A stretch of 64,000 nucleotides of DNA, from NCBI RefSeq assembly GCF_019977315.1, contig NZ_AP024652.1, positions 4,490,427 to 4,554,426 on the forward strand, read 5' to 3'. This document shows, piece by piece, positions 50,770-60,328 of the stretch. The DNA is from Arthrobacter sp. StoSoilB22. GTDB taxonomy: Bacteria > Actinomycetota > Actinomycetes > Actinomycetales > Micrococcaceae. The translations under genes and the position numbers were made by a program. Position 1 is the first letter of the stretch. Each line of letters opens with the position of its first letter. The notes under the pieces were generated by a model. That model was not told the DNA's origin. It made no database searches and saw nothing but the letters and a program-made list of their open reading frames with translations.

Positions 50770-51722
50770 GCATTGCAGAAAACAGCGCATCGCAGGTGCG
50801 TGACGTCATCATCGTAGGTTCAGGCCCTGCCGGCTACACAGCCGCTGTTTACACCGCCCGTGCCAACATGAAGCCTCTGCTCATTGCCGGTTCGGTCACT
50901 GCTGGTGGCGAGCTGATGAACACCACAGACGTTGAGAACTACCCGGGTTTCCCCGAGGGAATCATGGGTCCGGACCTCATGGAGAACTTCGAGAAGCAGG
51001 CCGCTCGCTTCGGTACCGAGATCCTCTTCGAGGATGTCACCGCACTGGATCTCGACGGCGACATCAAGACCGTGACCATCGGGACGGGGGAGACCTTCCA
51101 GGCGAAGGCCATCATCCTGTCCACGGGTTCGGCATACCGTGAGCTCGGTCTGGCCAATGAAAAGCGCCTTTCCGGCCACGGCGTTAGCTGGTGTGCAACC
51201 TGCGACGGTTTCTTCTTCAAAGATCAGGACATTGCCGTGATCGGTGGCGGAGACTCTGCCATGGAGGAAGCACTGTTCCTTACCAAGTTCGCGAAGTCCG
51301 TTACGGTTGTCCACCGCCGCGATACCCTCAAGGCATCGAAGATCATGGGTGACCGTGCCCAGGCTCACGAGAAGATCAACTTCGTCTGGAACACGGCCGT
51401 TGAGGATGTGCTCGGCGAGGACAAGGTCACGGGCCTGAAGCTGAAGAACCTCGTGGACGGTACCGAGTCCGAGCTTGCAGTCACGGGCGTCTTCGTGGCT
51501 ATCGGCAACGATCCCCGCACGGACCTGATCAAGGGCACGGTGGATCTGACTCCTGAGGGAACCATTGCTGTGGAGGGCCGTAGCTCCCGGACCAACATCA
51601 AGGGTGTCTTCGCCGCGGGCGATGTCATCGATCCCACCTACCGCCAGGCCATCACGGCTTCGGGTTCCGGTTGCGTGGCGGCCCTCGATGTTGAGCACTA
51701 CCTCGCAGACCTGCACTCCTAA
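50766..51722 (+). CDS. trxB: Thioredoxin reductase
   Basis: 318 residues with FAD motif VIIVGSGPAGYTAA, the redox pair C143-A-T-C146 (SWCATCDGFFF), NADPH motif VIGGGDSAMEEA, and GVFAAGDVIDP near the C-terminus. Reduces thioredoxin with NADPH. Start is GTG 50766 (MSIAENSASQVRDV). It lies 35 bp before trxA and probably shares its transcript. Confidence 0.97.
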   Translation: MSIAENSASQVRDVIIVGSGPAGYTAAVYTARANMKPLLIAGSVTAGGELMNTTDVENYPGFPEGIMGPDLMENFEKQAARFGTEILFEDVTALDLDGDIKTVTIGTGETFQAKAIILSTGSAYRELGLANEKRLSGHGVSWCATCDGFFFKDQDIAVIGGGDSAMEEALFLTKFAKSVTVVHRRDTLKASKIMGDRAQAHEKINFVWNTAVEDVLGEDKVTGLKLKNLVDGTESELAVTGVFVAIGNDPRTDLIKGTVDLTPEGTIAVEGRSSRTNIKGVFAAGDVIDPTYRQAITASGSGCVAALDVEHYLADLHS

Positions 51723-51757
51723 AGCTGCATCCAAGCAACCATACGAAGGGAAAAGTT

Positions 51758-52084
51758 ATGAGCAACGCAAAAGACGTAACTGACGCAAGCTTCAGCACGG
51801 ATGTCCTGGCTTCCGAGAAGCCGGTCATCGTGGACTTCTGGGCAGAGTGGTGTGGCCCCTGCCGCAAGCTCGGCCCGATCCTCGATGAGATCTCCGTTGA
51901 GTACAGCGACAAGGTTGACGTCGTGAAACTCAACGTCGACGACAACCCCGCCATCGCCGCAGAGTATGGCATCACCTCCATCCCTGCCGTGTACCTGTTC
52001 AGCGGGGGAGAAGTTAAGAGCACTGTCATCGGCGCCAAGCCGAAGCAGTTCTTTGAAAAGGAATTTGCGGACGTCCTGTCCTAA
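51758..52084 (+). CDS. trxA: Thioredoxin
   Basis: 108 residues with the active site WCGPC (C32, C35) in VDFWAEWCGPCRKLGPIL and the cis-proline segment TSIPAVYLF. Cytosolic disulfide reductase, partner of TrxB. GAAGGGAAAAG precedes ATG 51758. A strong terminator follows and closes the gene block on the plus strand. Confidence 0.98.
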   Translation: MSNAKDVTDASFSTDVLASEKPVIVDFWAEWCGPCRKLGPILDEISVEYSDKVDVVKLNVDDNPAIAAEYGITSIPAVYLFSGGEVKSTVIGAKPKQFFEKEFADVLS

Positions 52085-52110
52085 CCATCGGACTAGCTGA
52101 GTCCGACGAG

Positions 52111-52156
52111 AACCGGCGGTTCCTGCTCCAGAAGGAGTGGGATCCGCCGGTTTTTT
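52111..52156 (+). terminator. trxA terminator
   Basis: AACCGGCGG (52111-52119) pairs with CCGCCGGTT (52144-52152), with an inner TCCT/AGGA pairing, followed by TTTTTTG. It points into the gene-free region. Confidence 0.9.
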
Positions 52157-52710
52157 GCTGTTCACAGAGAAATGAACCAAAATGGGTCGTTTTCGCAATG
52201 GTCTTTCGCTGAGAGGCTTCCATTGCTTAGGGGAATTCGCGAGAATCTTCTCCTGACCTGGGGTAGGGAGAACTTCTTTACCTTCCCAGCAGTGATAGCC
52301 TCACAGCACACCGCGCACTTACATGGCCATTCGAAAGTCCGTTTTCTCGTCAAAGGCGGCTTGCACCGGCCCTCTCGCAAACCGATCCTCCCAAGCCCTA
52401 TCCTCGAGTTCGAACGAAACCATGTGGTCCCTTGTTCATCTGATAGGGGTCCGCAGAGACTGTTGGGTGGGGCTCTTCTGACAGATGCTGAGCCCAATTT
52501 TCTAATACTGTCGATTCGCCGGGAGAGGTGTGACCAGGGGAGGGCTGAGTAGCCCGCAGAAAGCCCAGCGCTGCCGTTGATCTCTAAGGAGCACAAGCAA
52601 AGTTGTGTTGGGGGGTCGCGCCATTGACCTGCTCGTGAGCACGGGTAGTTCCAGGAAGCCTGAAGACGCGGATCAATTCACGGAGCACCTGCCTACTCAA
52701 GCGGAACATA

Positions 52711-52726
52711 TGTTTCACGTGAAACA
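52711..52726. other. parS site 1 (perfect)
   Basis: TGTTTCACGTGAAACA, the full 16-bp ParB-binding palindrome. Confidence 0.97.
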
Positions 52727-52797
52727 GCGAGGTGTCCGATCAACAAGCTTCCGACAAACCCGGCGATATCTCCTGCGGTCGACTATGAAATCGCGCC

Positions 52798-52813
52798 CGT
52801 TTCACGTGAAACA
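52798..52813. other. parS site 2
   Basis: CGTTTCACGTGAAACA; one outer base differs from the consensus. Lies 87 bp from site 1. Confidence 0.95.
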
Positions 52814-53077
52814 ATGTCACCTGGTTACGACGTCAGGGACCTCATAGCGAGTCTTAGCCAACCGGGGTCCTTGGGCCAGGAGCCGTACGACGATATCCAG
52901 ATAGTGGTGCGCCTTCCAGTCGTCAAAGCAACGTGCATTCTTCCCCTTTTCAAATCTCCGCTTGAAGATCAATTCGGCGCACTAGAGCATGAGCTACAGC
53001 AGATCTGGCAACGCAAAGCATGACTTCTCATCGATAAAAGCCCAAAATGCAGGGAACAACGACGGTGAGAAATCTAG

Positions 53078-53086
53078 TTGTCCACA
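53078..53086 (+). promoter_or_regulatory. Single DnaA box (actinobacterial form)
   Basis: TTGTCCACA, the preferred DnaA box of streptomycetes and mycobacteria, alone in the parS region. Single-mismatch boxes occur at 54096-54104 (GTATCCACA) and 56408-56416 (ATGTCCACA). Confidence 0.5.
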
Positions 53087-53863
53087 GCAGTGTCGGGTAC
53101 CTCGGCATCCTCAACCACCCACAATTACACAGCGCTTCGATTCCGGAGCGCTCCAGAGCTCTAGACGGGGATGCGGCCGGCTAGGGTGCTCTAACGCGCC
53201 TTGACGATGACCCTCTTCGCCGTCCACGCCGCCTTCTACAGCCTCGTTTAGGCTCAAGCACCCTGAATGCCTAGGACAGCTTGTAGAGCAAGGGAGGATC
53301 GTGCACAAGCGCCCTGTGGCTGCCATGCGGGGTGCAGGGGCCCTGGGCCACACGGCGCTGCAAGGGGCACTACAGCGCCTAGGGACCCTGCGTAACCATG
53401 GGGCACCCCAAGGGATGACAGAGCTGTTAAACGGATTGCCTCCGCCTATCCTTTCCTCACCCCGCCCAATTCCCGGTTTATCCCTGGCTTATCGTTGCGA
53501 AGGACAGGCTTATCAGCTACCCAAGGCAGTGAGTACCACAGGGCCTTACTGACTCTCTGTTGCTAGGGACGCATGGTCCGCACCGCTCCCGTGTCGCGCT
53601 TAACGTAGAGACCCCGCCCCAGCCCACCAGCTTTACACCGCCAGAACAACACCAGTTCGCTCCTAACGACTAAAGGAGAGGCAGTACCGTGGGGCGTGAT
53701 GGGACCGCACGCATTCTTGTTTTGGCAGAAGGCAGCTGTTGCCGCGTCATTCACAGAACCAGCACGAGAACTGCCTTGAATCGGGCAAACCTTCTGGATT
53801 CGGTCCTCTTGCCCATCCGAACGGGCGACGAGTGCATGCCTGGAAAGTGCCGATGCGGGACAG

Positions 53864-53879
53864 TGTTTCACGTGAAACA
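53864..53879. other. parS site 3 (perfect)
   Basis: TGTTTCACGTGAAACA. Confidence 0.97.
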
Positions 53880-54517
53880 CAACATGAATCCAACTCCGCA
53901 CCCCCAAGCTAGCCCCGAAGCTGAACCATCAGAGGAGTTCAGCGATCAGCAGACTTAACGACCAGTTAGTTGGTGTGACCTTCTCGCCAATCTGGGCATC
54001 AACCGACCCACTCCACCCATGGCACCGAATTGCCAGGAAATGAACGCTAAGTTCAGGATGCAGAGCACACCCTGCCCGATATCGCGATGGCGGTGGTATC
54101 CACATCTTGATTCAACCCCGCAGGCAATCCGATACCAGCGAAGCACTACGGATCTCTCCATCAGACTTCTATATGCCCTTTCTAACACCGATGTCAGAGC
54201 TTCTCCCCAACCCTCCGTCAGGGACCCCGCCCTTCGGCTTCAGCCTCACTCATGCAGAGTCATTCGTTGGCCGACCTCGAACGGCTGTCGTTCTTTCTGG
54301 TCCGCCGCTACTGCTCCACAGGGAAGGCTGTCTGCAAGCAGAGAGGACGCGGTCAAAGGCAGAGTCCAGTAGCCTTCTTCCAGAATGCACGGCCATCGTA
54401 GATGCGATGACAGTGCCCCAAAGCATTCAAGCTTCCAGCCTAGCTACTCGTTTTGGCGGACTCAGAGCATGCCCCCAGCGCCGCCCGTTCGCCGAAAGTG
54501 GTCAGCGACGAGTCGAA

Positions 54518-54533
54518 TGTTTCACGTGAAACG
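54518..54533. other. parS site 4
   Basis: TGTTTCACGTGAAACG; last base differs. Forms a pair with site 5, 35 bp away. Confidence 0.95.
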
Positions 54534-54552
54534 AAGCGCCCAAGTAGATTAC

Positions 54553-54568
54553 AGTTTCACGTGAAACG
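54553..54568. other. parS site 5
   Basis: AGTTTCACGTGAAACG; both outer bases differ, 14-bp core intact. Confidence 0.92.
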
Positions 54569-55111
54569 GGATGGGATGAATCGCAGGGTACGCCGACGTC
54601 ATACGCGGGATTACTCCTAGACGCGGCTGTGGCGCAGGCCGTCGCTGGCCCCATGGGGCGCGGCTGTAACGCTTGGCCGAAGCACGATGCCTTGCTGGCC
54701 GGCATGCGTCCCACGCGCCGGCAGGTGCCCAAGGGGGTCTCCAGGGTATGTATCAGCTGCGGAGTGGCATCGATGAGTCCTGGACTCTGCAGGGCACGAC
54801 GCTCCGATCACGTAGTGCAATGCCACCCCTACGCCAACATCATGAGCCCAAAATTCCATCGATACATCGGATGTATTTCACTATGCATTCGGAGGCTGGA
54901 GTATAGGACTAGACGAACGCATGGACCTGGGCGACTCTGCGTTCGACTCCTCATATCCAGCCTCAATTCAAGCGAGCACCAGAATTCTCAGAGGGGCAGG
55001 TGGACGGGCCTCGGTACAGCACGCGTAGCGTCAAGGATACCCGCCAGCCAGCATGAACTCGCATCCTGTAGTGCTCGTCAGCAGCAGCATCCCACCTCAT
55101 CTTTGAGCAAC

Positions 55112-55144
55112 TTATACACAGCGTTATCCACAGGCTTATCCACC
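55112..55144 (+). promoter_or_regulatory. DnaA-box array A: three boxes at 12-bp spacing
   Basis: TTATACACA (55112-55120), TTATCCACA (55124-55132) and TTATCCACC (55136-55144), all in one orientation with exactly 3 bp between boxes. The middle one is a perfect box, the others differ by one base. Confidence 0.75.
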
Positions 55145-55443
55145 GCGCATGATACACCCCACATTCGCCTCCCCTCGGAGCATGGTCACCTCGAAAGTGC
55201 GGCATGGTGCCGTCCCCCGTGGGGTGAATGCATTGCGCCCGGAAGCGCAGCGGGTAGGCCGCATTCGGGCCTGCAAATGCAATAGAAAGAGGGCTATTCC
55301 GGCAATATTGCGATCGAAAACACCATGGCCAATTCGGTTGCCAGTTGTTGGTCCTCAGTGTCGACCGTGACTCGATGATTCACATGAAGGCCTTGTTCGT
55401 CGTGGGGGATGCGCCCGACGAGAATGCGCATCCTTCCATATAG

Positions 55444-55488
55444 TTATCCCCATAGTTATCCACAACGATATCCACCGGGATATCCACC
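55444..55488 (+). promoter_or_regulatory. DnaA-box array B: four boxes at 12-bp spacing
   Basis: TTATCCCCA (55444-55452), TTATCCACA (55456-55464), ATATCCACC (55468-55476) and ATATCCACC (55480-55488), same orientation and same 3-bp gaps as array A. One perfect box, one with a single change, two with two changes. A parS site follows 55 bp downstream. Confidence 0.75.
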
Positions 55489-55543
55489 GTCGGCAGAGGG
55501 TCTGCGAAGCCTCCAAGACCACCCTGCCGAGCCGTTCGCGAAG

Positions 55544-55559
55544 TGTTTCACGTGAAACA
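55544..55559. other. parS site 6 (perfect)
   Basis: TGTTTCACGTGAAACA, immediately downstream of DnaA-box array B. Confidence 0.97.
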
Positions 55560-55639
55560 CTGTTGACGTGCCCGCGCCAGCAGTCTCGATGGTGACGCTA
55601 TGCCATGCCGGTTCTGTCAAAGCACGGGAATGACCACCG

Positions 55640-55665
55640 CCTCCATCACCTCCATCACCTCCATA
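55640..55665 (+). repeat. Short tandem repeat
   Basis: Two full units and one nearly full unit of CCTCCATCA. Too short to imply a function. Confidence 0.7.
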
Positions 55666-56534
55666 GGCAGTCGACGGCGTGACGCCACGTCACGTGAATC
55701 CACTGAGCAACGTCGGACCTATTGTGGGAACAATCACTACGTTGCCTTGTGCTCGCTCAAGCATTTGACCGAGGCCTGGCCGGCTCTCAGTACGCTATGT
55801 CCCCCCCAGTCGTCAGCCGTGACACTGATGTGGCCCAGAGATAGTCAATTGAGAGCTCTAAGAGAGACTCGGTATGCGTCTTGTAGTCACCCGACCATGA
55901 TCTAGGGCCTTCGTCCAAGTTACCCCTGATGAGATCGACGGATACCTTGACGGTACTCCAGACCGACATACCCGCATGAGCGCATGGCCGCTTGGGGGCA
56001 TGGGCTTGAACGACCACGTACGCCCAGGCCCGGGGGAGCATTCCGTCCACCACGCTTCGTACGCTGGCGCTTGCGTTTTCTGTCAGGCATAGGGCAGTTT
56101 GACAAGTGTGGCGCACCTGGCATCACGGCATCCCGGAGAAGCCATACTGATCCAACGGCACCAGGTGAAACCGGCTCTCCGTCACTGTGAAATGGGAGGC
56201 TGCTTGGTCGAAGCCCACAATCGTATCCATCGCGGTTGCCGGGAGAGTGGGCGGGCCGGCGAGGTATCTTTTCCGCACTTTCTCCACGAACTGTCCCCCT
56301 ACGCGTCATGCCTTTGGTTCCTAGCCAGTCATAGGCACAGTAGTTGGCCGCAACACGAGACGGAGTCCATGGGAGCCTCCTCCGGTAAGGCCTCCTTACA
56401 CGAATGAATGTCCACATCACGACCCTCTCACTGGGGGTGTCAGAACCTCCGCGCCCGCGTTAGGTCACGACGCTCCTCAACGCTTTACTGCTACCGATCC
56501 ACTAAAGTTTAGGTAAAACCAGATGAGCCCAGAT

Positions 56535-56550
56535 TGTTTCACGTGAAACG
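56535..56550. other. parS site 7
   Basis: TGTTTCACGTGAAACG; last base differs from consensus. Confidence 0.95.
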
Positions 56551-56728
56551 GTGTGCTGATCTACACCGGACGGGCTTCCGTTTGACTCGAAACGCTGGCG
56601 CCTGCGGGGGATTCACCGATCTTTGGCATCCACCGAATCAAGGAATGCGTACTACGAGCTCTCAGAGTCGGATTTCCTCAACGTTCAACTCCAGTAGGGT
56701 CGCATCTCTGGGCCATGCGTCGACGCCC

Positions 56729-56744
56729 CGCTTCACGTGAAACA
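56729..56744. other. parS site 8 (degenerate)
   Basis: CGCTTCACGTGAAACA; positions 1 and 3 differ, so one arm is weakened. Possibly a decaying or low-affinity ParB site. Confidence 0.7.
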
Positions 56745-57149
56745 TCCCCCTGTAACTTCCCTCCGAGATGTAAACGCCCACTGCCTGACCACCCGGGACG
56801 GAGGGGGCCAAATCGGAGCCCGGACCGCCGCTTACACCTACTCCTGGGAGTACCGGAAGACTAAGACGGGGCACGCCATTGATGGACTCGTTATCAGCGT
56901 TGGTACCCAGAACGCCACCACAAGTGCAGAGCCGATCGTTCCCGGCACTAGACCCGGCGAAGTATCCCAGTCTCCTCCTGTGTTGGCACTGGGTGGCCAC
57001 ACAGAGAGCGACCTGCTCTCCGAGGGATTGTCACTTCTTTCCAAACCTAGATTCGATTCCCTGAAACCCAATGAGGTCCGGAGAGCCATTCGAAGAATGC
57101 TCACTGATTTCGTAAAATAGGATCCACCTCACCCTAGGAACCGTTGCGA

Positions 57150-57165
57150 TGTTTCACGTGAAACA
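57150..57165. other. parS site 9 (perfect)
   Basis: TGTTTCACGTGAAACA. Confidence 0.97.
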
Positions 57166-57737
57166 GGGTAAGAGGGGGCTGACTCCCGGCCTCGCTCGCG
57201 TCCATCTGTGCCTTAGAACCTGCACCACACCCGAACTGTACCCAAAGCCCATCTAAACCCGACAGGAAGCGACCATTTTGGCCTCGGCCATCCATCAATC
57301 CTTCGTACCAATGAAGGCAACTAGCGAACCGCGGGTCACTGTTCCGTAGATGACATGGCCGACCAGGACCGAACTCCTGTAGGTTCGGTGCCATGCCGGA
57401 CAACCGACAGACCCCTAATAGCTCGTTCAGTACACAGGCCCACCTCAACGCGTATACAGCCTATACGGGTGCTAACCCGACTTGTGGCACTCAGTGTCCG
57501 CTTGGGGCACCTTGAGGCATTCTGACATCCACTGGGCGCTAGTGCTGGTCCAGGAGAATGCGTGCAGCCAAATGACTCCCGCCTGCCTGCCTCGTTCCCC
57601 CGGGACCCCATGCACCAGATTGAACTATTCTCGAAATGCGCCATACGCCAGCCACATTTCGCACGGAATGCCTATGCTGGCGGCAATCCGTCCGCGTAGG
57701 CGTATTTACCAGCGGTCCTTAACCGAAGGGGACACAT

Positions 57738-57753
57738 AGTTTCACGTGAAACA
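57738..57753. other. parS site 10
   Basis: AGTTTCACGTGAAACA; first base differs. Lies about 60 bp beyond the parB terminator. Confidence 0.95.
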
Positions 57754-57814
57754 CTCAACCCATAAGTCGGGCGGAAAGTACCCGAGCAGAGCAATTATCG
57801 AAGTTGCACACTTA

Positions 57815-57850
57815 ACAAAAAATGGGGCCCACACCGTAGGTGAGCCCCAT
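57815..57850 (-). terminator. parB terminator
   Basis: ATGGGGC-CAC / GTG-GCCCCAT hairpin (57822-57850) followed in the minus direction by TTTTTTG. It points into the gene-free region from its right side. Confidence 0.9.
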
Positions 57851-57869
57851 TCAGTTGAACTGCTAAGAA

Positions 57870-59117
57870 TTAGTCGTCGGCTCCCGGCCCCAGAACGTCC
57901 ATAATCCGGTTAAGATCTTCCACGCTGGCGAACTCAATACTGACCCGCCCTTTTCGTGCACCCAAAGTGATCTTCACGTTAGTATCCAAACGGTCCGAGA
58001 GTGATGATGCCAGGTAGTCCAGACGCTCGTGCCGGGCATTGGGCTTAGGGATGCTGCTCTTGGCCGGCGCGGTGGGATCCTGGTAAAGTGCAACCGACTC
58101 TTCGGTAGCGCGGACTGACATGCCCTCGGCCACGATCTTCTGTGCCATTCTTTCCATGGCTGCAGCATCAGGGAGCGATAGCAGAGCGCGTGCATGCCCA
58201 GCAGACAGCACGCCGGCAGCCACGCGGCGCTGAACCAACGGCGGGAGCTTGAGCAGACGGAGTGTGTTGGACACCTGTGGACGGGAACGGCCAATTCGGT
58301 CGGCCAACTGCTCGTGCGTGGTACCGAAGTCCTCCAGAAGTTGCTGGTAAGCCGCAGCCTCTTCGAGGGGGTTCAGCTGGCTACGGTGGAGGTTCTCAAG
58401 GAGAGCATCGCGAAGGAGGTCATCATCCGTGGTGTCACGGACAATCGCAGGGATCGTGTCGAGTCCTGCGGCCTGGACGGCACGCCATCGACGTTCACCC
58501 ATGACCAGCTCATACGGTTCTCCACCCTTTTCGGTTGAAGTACGTACAACAATTGGCTGGAGGACGCCGATTTCACGCACGGAGTGCACGAGCTCGGCCA
58601 TGTCATCTTCATCGAAGACTGAACGAGGCTGTTTGCGGTTCGGATGAATGTCGCCCACGGGGATCTCGGCAAATCGAGCCCCGGGAACTTCCACCAATTC
58701 TACCTGGGGAGCTGACTGTGCCGGGGGCGTGGTAGGTGCGGCTGACGCCGTCGAGCCTTCTGAGTCGGCGGCCGTCTTATTGGCGGCTGACCGTGAACCG
58801 GAAGCTTTGCCGGCAGTTTTGGAAGGTGAAGTAGTTTTGGCGCGGGAAGGCTCTGTCGCCCCGGCTTTGGTGCGTGATGTTGCAGCTGCGCCCTCATCCG
58901 CAGCGGATGCGGGGGACGTCTTCTCAGCAGCCGGCTTGGAATCAACAGCACTCGAATCCTCGAGTAAGGTCTCTACGGTGGTCTCCGCAGTCTTTCTCGC
59001 CTCCGGGAAGAACAGATCCACCGGACGGGAGGGTGCGGCACCATTTCCCTGGGCCGAGGCCGAGCTAGGAATGAGAGCCCCAAGACCCCTGCCGAGGCCC
59101 CTTCGCTTTTCGCTCAT
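57870..59117 (-). CDS. parB: Chromosome partitioning protein ParB
   Basis: 415 residues. It starts RRGLGRGLGALIP, the ParA-stimulating N-terminus. An Ala/Lys/Thr-rich linker of about 100 residues (30-140) follows, longer than usual. The CTP-binding core has IPVGDIHPNRKQPRSVFDEDDMAELVHSV, GERRWRAVQAAG and ENLHRSQLNPLEEA. The HTH that reads parS is THEQLADRIGRSRPQVSNTLRLL; a C-terminal dimer domain ends the protein. Loads at parS and spreads as a sliding clamp. Same strand as parA, 67 bp downstream. Confidence 0.98.
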   Translation of the reverse strand: MSEKRRGLGRGLGALIPSSASAQGNGAAPSRPVDLFFPEARKTAETTVETLLEDSSAVDSKPAAEKTSPASAADEGAAATSRTKAGATEPSRAKTTSPSKTAGKASGSRSAANKTAADSEGSTASAAPTTPPAQSAPQVELVEVPGARFAEIPVGDIHPNRKQPRSVFDEDDMAELVHSVREIGVLQPIVVRTSTEKGGEPYELVMGERRWRAVQAAGLDTIPAIVRDTTDDDLLRDALLENLHRSQLNPLEEAAAYQQLLEDFGTTHEQLADRIGRSRPQVSNTLRLLKLPPLVQRRVAAGVLSAGHARALLSLPDAAAMERMAQKIVAEGMSVRATEESVALYQDPTAPAKSSIPKPNARHERLDYLASSLSDRLDTNVKITLGARKGRVSIEFASVEDLNRIMDVLGPGADD

Positions 59118-59184
59118 TGATTCATCCCTCCGATGGAATAGCTGAGCACGGATCGGCCCAAGCTGTTGCAGTGTTTCAAGAATT

Positions 59185-60240
59185 CTAGCGTTCGGCTATT
59201 TCGGCTGCGGCTTCCATGTAGGAAAGCGCGCCGCTCGAAGAAGGATCGTACGTCATGACGGTCTGCTGGTAGCTGGGGGCCTCAGAGATACGTACCGACC
59301 TCGGAACGACAGCACCCAGGACTTGGTCCGGGAAGTGCTGGCGAACCTCGGAGGCTACCTGCGCAGCCAGGTTGGTGCGACCGTCGTACATGGTCAAGAG
59401 GATAGTAGAAACCACCAGGTCAGCATTAAGGTGCTTCTGAATCATCTCAATATTCTTCAGGAGCTGGCTCAGGCCTTCGAGTGCGTAGTACTCGCATTGA
59501 ATGGGAATAAGGACTTCACTGGCGGCGCAGAATGCGTTGACCGTCAACAGCCCAAGGCTGGGCGGGCAGTCAATGAAGATGTAGTCCAGGCGACCTTCGC
59601 CGTCGTTCTCCCGCTCCTTGGCGTAGACGTCAATGGCGCGCCGGAGCCTCTGTTCACGGGCAACAAGCGAAACCAGCTCAATCTCAGCTCCAGCCAAGTG
59701 AATAGTGGCGGGTGCGCAGATGAGGTTTGGAATGTCAGGGCATGGGGCCACAACATCCCTGAGTGGAAGATCATTTATCAGAACATCGTAAATACTGTCC
59801 ACGTCAGCGTGGTGTTCGATGCCCAAAGCAGTAGATGCGTTGCCTTGGGGATCGATGTCGATTACCAACACGTTGAGGCCGGCAGATGCCAATGCGGCGG
59901 CAATGTTCACCGTAGTGGTGGTCTTGCCGACGCCGCCCTTTTGGTTGGAGACCGTGAAGATTCGGGTCCTACTCGGCTTGGGCAGCTCCCTGCCGATCAG
60001 CCGTTCGCGCCTACGGGTCTCGTTAGCCAGCTGACGTGCGATGGGGCTGGAATCATCGATGGAATCCATGACGTTACGCACTCCATCTGAGACCGTTTCA
60101 CGTGAAACGGCAGCATTATCAACCGAATCTGTACGCACAATCGCAGACTGAAGAGATGCGGAGGGTGTAGCCATGGCCCGCGCGGACCCCAGAGACATAA
60201 ACGGGGGGATTCGCTGCGTGGAGGTTTCACTACTGCCCAC
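59185..60240 (-). CDS. parA: Chromosome partitioning ATPase ParA
   Basis: 351 residues with deviant Walker A KGGVGKTTTT (101-110), DIDPQGNASTALG and FIDCPPSLGLLT. Residues 1-90 are an N-terminal extension; positions 45-49 (VSRET) are encoded by an embedded parS site. GTG 60240 is the ORF start; a later start is possible because the first 60 residues are poorly structured. Drives movement of ParB-parS complexes over the nucleoid. Confidence 0.97.
   Translation of the reverse strand: MGSSETSTQRIPPFMSLGSARAMATPSASLQSAIVRTDSVDNAAVSRETVSDGVRNVMDSIDDSSPIARQLANETRRRERLIGRELPKPSRTRIFTVSNQKGGVGKTTTTVNIAAALASAGLNVLVIDIDPQGNASTALGIEHHADVDSIYDVLINDLPLRDVVAPCPDIPNLICAPATIHLAGAEIELVSLVAREQRLRRAIDVYAKERENDGEGRLDYIFIDCPPSLGLLTVNAFCAASEVLIPIQCEYYALEGLSQLLKNIEMIQKHLNADLVVSTILLTMYDGRTNLAAQVASEVRQHFPDQVLGAVVPRSVRISEAPSYQQTVMTYDPSSSGALSYMEAAAEIAER
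60094..60109. other. parS site 11, inside parA
   Basis: CGTTTCACGTGAAACG in frame within parA (codons for Val-Ser-Arg-Glu-Thr). Both outer bases differ, 14-bp core intact. Confidence 0.92.
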
Positions 60241-60328
60241 TGGTCACACTCTCACTCTCATTCGGCGCTTTGCTGCCGTTCTCTAGCCTAACCGCTCAGC
60301 CGCCGACACGCGGGAAACCGGGCGGGAC

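Larger units (their letters stand above)
52157..57814. other. 5.7-kb gene-free parS/DnaA-box region between trxA and parB
   Basis: No reading frame here has a ribosome binding site, protein-like composition or a recognisable motif. The longest frames (for example 54629-55285 plus, 55920-56420 minus) are Cys/His/Arg/Ser-rich and lack GC-rich third positions. The DNA is visibly less GC-rich than the coding parts. It holds ten parS sites, two 12-bp-phased DnaA-box arrays, several single DnaA-like boxes and a short tandem repeat. Terminators at 52111-52156 and 57815-57850 shield it from outside transcription. In Mycobacterium the same interval holds cwlM and one more gene. Confidence 0.85.

Noticed and set aside
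52162..52596. Overlapping frames of 126 and 144 codons just after trxA
   Set aside because: Both strands are open over the same bases, neither has a start signal or recognisable domain, and the trxA terminator lies directly before.
54629..55285. 218-codon open frame in the trxA-parB interval
   Set aside because: No ribosome binding site, Cys/His/Ser/Arg-rich composition, no GC-rich third position, and it runs through DnaA-box array A. Random open frame in GC-rich DNA.
55112..55559. A complete second chromosomal origin
   Set aside because: DnaA boxes are present but no AT-rich unwinding segment lies beside them, and standard oriC-type boxes occur next to rpmH. A DnaA-binding regulatory element is the safer reading.
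55640..55665. CRISPR-like or variable repeat
   Set aside because: Only three 9-bp units without spacers and no cas genes.
55920..56420. 166-codon minus-strand frame
   Set aside because: Composition (many Arg, Pro, Gly, Cys) and lack of any motif or ribosome binding site argue against a gene.
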